Assembly (NCBI RefSeq): GCF_016019935.1 | Contig: NZ_JAECMT010000001.1 | Span: forward strand, 1,368,774 to 1,432,773 | Length of the DNA stretch: 64,000 nt | Direction: 5' to 3' | Source: Paenibacillus sp. GSMTC-2017 | GTDB taxonomy: Bacteria > Bacillota > Bacilli > Paenibacillales > Paenibacillaceae | Shown here: positions 63,137-64,000 of the stretch, in pieces | How positions within the stretch are numbered: position 1 is the first letter of the stretch | Layout: each line of letters opens with the position of its first letter | Program-made: the position numbers and the translations under genes | Notes under the pieces: model-generated | The model's input: the letters and a program-made list of their open reading frames with translations, nothing else | Database searches by the model: none | Told to the model about the DNA's origin: nothing

Positions 63137-63766
63137 ATGTATTCATGTATCATTTTTGACGTAGATGGAACGATCATCAATACCGAAAAAGCGGTTATCG
63201 GTTCACTTCAAAAAACGCTCAAAGACCTGCTAGGACGTAATTTCGCAAGGGAAGAACTGGCCTTTGTACTTGGCATACCAGGATCAATTTCGCTACCCAT
63301 GCTAGGAATTCAAAATGTTGATGAAGCGAACATCCTCTGGAACGATTATATGAAGCAATTTTATACAGACATACATGTCTATCCGAACTTTGACCTTGTA
63401 TTAAAAACGTTGCATGACGCGAATATAAAGACAGGAATCGTCACATCTAAGACGAAACAGCAACTGCAAGATGATTTTATCCCGTTTGGTCTTATGAAAT
63501 ATTTGCCGTTTGCCGTAACCGCAGACGATACACTGAAACATAAACCGAACCCAGATCCACTTCATAAATTTATTGAAATATCTCGTGTAGAAAAATCTGA
63601 AGCTATCTATATCGGCGATACAGTATACGACATGCAGTGCGCAGCTGACGCCGGTATCGACTTCGGTCTTGCTTTATGGGGTGCTCCTTCAGTTGATGGC
63701 ATACATGCTCAATATAAATTAGAAGATCCTTTAGACATTTTAAAACTTATTTCACCTGCACATTGA
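63137..63766 (+). CDS. HAD phosphatase (phosphoglycolate/beta-phosphoglucomutase-like)
   Basis: A 209-residue HAD IA hydrolase. Motif I is IFDVDGTIINTEKA, motif II IVTSKT, the Lys is in LKHKPNPDPL, and motif IV is IYIGDTVYDMQCAADAGIDFGLALWG. A helical cap lies at about 15-80. It probably acts on a phosphorylated sugar or glycolate. GGAGGG precedes the ATG. It stands between the DeoR and MFS genes in one direction. Confidence 0.85.
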   Translation: MYSCIIFDVDGTIINTEKAVIGSLQKTLKDLLGRNFAREELAFVLGIPGSISLPMLGIQNVDEANILWNDYMKQFYTDIHVYPNFDLVLKTLHDANIKTGIVTSKTKQQLQDDFIPFGLMKYLPFAVTADDTLKHKPNPDPLHKFIEISRVEKSEAIYIGDTVYDMQCAADAGIDFGLALWGAPSVDGIHAQYKLEDPLDILKLISPAH

Positions 63767-63840
63767 TAATTTTTTCAATAAAACACACTAATCATTGCTG
63801 TAACTAAAGCAGAAATTTCGTAACGAAGAGGGAATGCGCC

Positions 63841-64000
63841 ATGTCATCAAGTATTAGAAAAATATTTATAATGAACATCATCAGCTCCATCATCTACATT
63901 TATGTGGGCATATTTATTAATTTGTACATTTGGGAAGCTGGGCAAAGTATTTCGGATGTAGCCTGGTACAATATCGTATTATTTACAGGCTGGAGCATCT
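63841..64000 (+). CDS. Membrane transporter, N-terminal fragment (3' cut by window edge)
   Basis: The frame is open from ATG at 63841 to the window end (53 residues). AAGAGGG lies before the start. The first helix (KIFIMNIISSIIYIYVGIFI) and the NLYIWEAGQSISDVAWYNIV loop resemble YqgE-like MFS permeases, but too little is visible to be certain. It looks like the third gene of the DeoR operon. Confidence 0.6.
   Translation, partial: MSSSIRKIFIMNIISSIIYIYVGIFINLYIWEAGQSISDVAWYNIVLFTGWSI

Overview
The window looks like chromosome from a spore-forming Gram-positive of the Paenibacillus/Cohnella type (Bacillales). The evidence is a run of Bacillus-type orthologues (CcpN with YqfL, YlbJ, NadK, YutD, LipA, Fur, PepF, YigZ/YvyE, CtaM-like DUF420), strong AGGAGG-type ribosome binding sites, many TTG/GTG starts, an SLH-domain surface protein, and base composition that looks like low-to-mid 40s percent GC by eye. 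No rRNA, tRNA, phage, transposase or CRISPR array was seen. Most of the window is ordinary housekeeping and accessory chromosome; 62 genes are listed, two of them cut by the window edges.

Layout. 1-8.7 kb: the 3' end of an MFS transporter, a large secreted FN3/SLH surface protein on the minus strand, and a divergent two-gene signalling operon. That operon encodes a 7TM hybrid kinase, with one degenerate and one LytS-type kinase core around a receiver, and a response regulator. 9.3-15.1 kb: a six-gene minus-strand operon (lone solute-binding lipoprotein, AprA/FrdA-like flavoprotein, two-cluster ferredoxin, nitroreductase, alpha/beta hydrolase, cysteine synthase). It reads like an organosulfur or sulfur-assimilation module of unknown substrate. 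15.4-21.8 kb: a DMT transporter, a DrrAB-type ABC exporter, a seven-copy 51-bp tandem repeat, an S41 protease, a Cof-type HAD phosphatase and a Cys-rich mini-protein. 21.8-28.1 kb: an iron module, made of a Fur-boxed ferric ABC transporter, an OmpR/EnvZ-type two-component system, and fur itself behind a PerR-type box. 28.5-32.3 kb: a sulfate ABC transporter operon.

32.5-42 kb is mostly central metabolism and small conserved genes: yigZ, pgi, DUF420, ppnP, tkt, purU, an endonuclease IV with an extra C-terminal segment, DUF2621, a lipoprotein and a TIGR01777 epimerase. 42-52.3 kb is a complete minus-strand Tad/Flp pilus operon: CpaE-like ATPase, CpaF, TadB, TadC, Flp-like pilin, two TadE-like proteins and one TadG-like protein, prepilin peptidase, and an FHA protein at the end. 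52.5-64 kb holds ndk, yqfL-ccpN, pepF, small conserved genes, a truncated haemoglobin, a 30-residue membrane peptide, ylbJ, nadK, yutD, lipA, and a DeoR-HAD-MFS operon that runs off the end.

How it fits together. Two sulfur loci (organosulfur-like cluster and sulfate importer) could both feed cysteine synthase. The Fur/PerR-type sites tie the iron importer and fur to metal and peroxide control. The Tad operon and the SLH protein are surface structures. The least ordinary signals are the sulfur redox cluster, the 51-bp array with its 102-bp super-period, the double-core kinase with 11-bp-spaced boxes upstream, the Tad operon ending in an FHA protein, and a terminator-like hairpin upstream of pepF.
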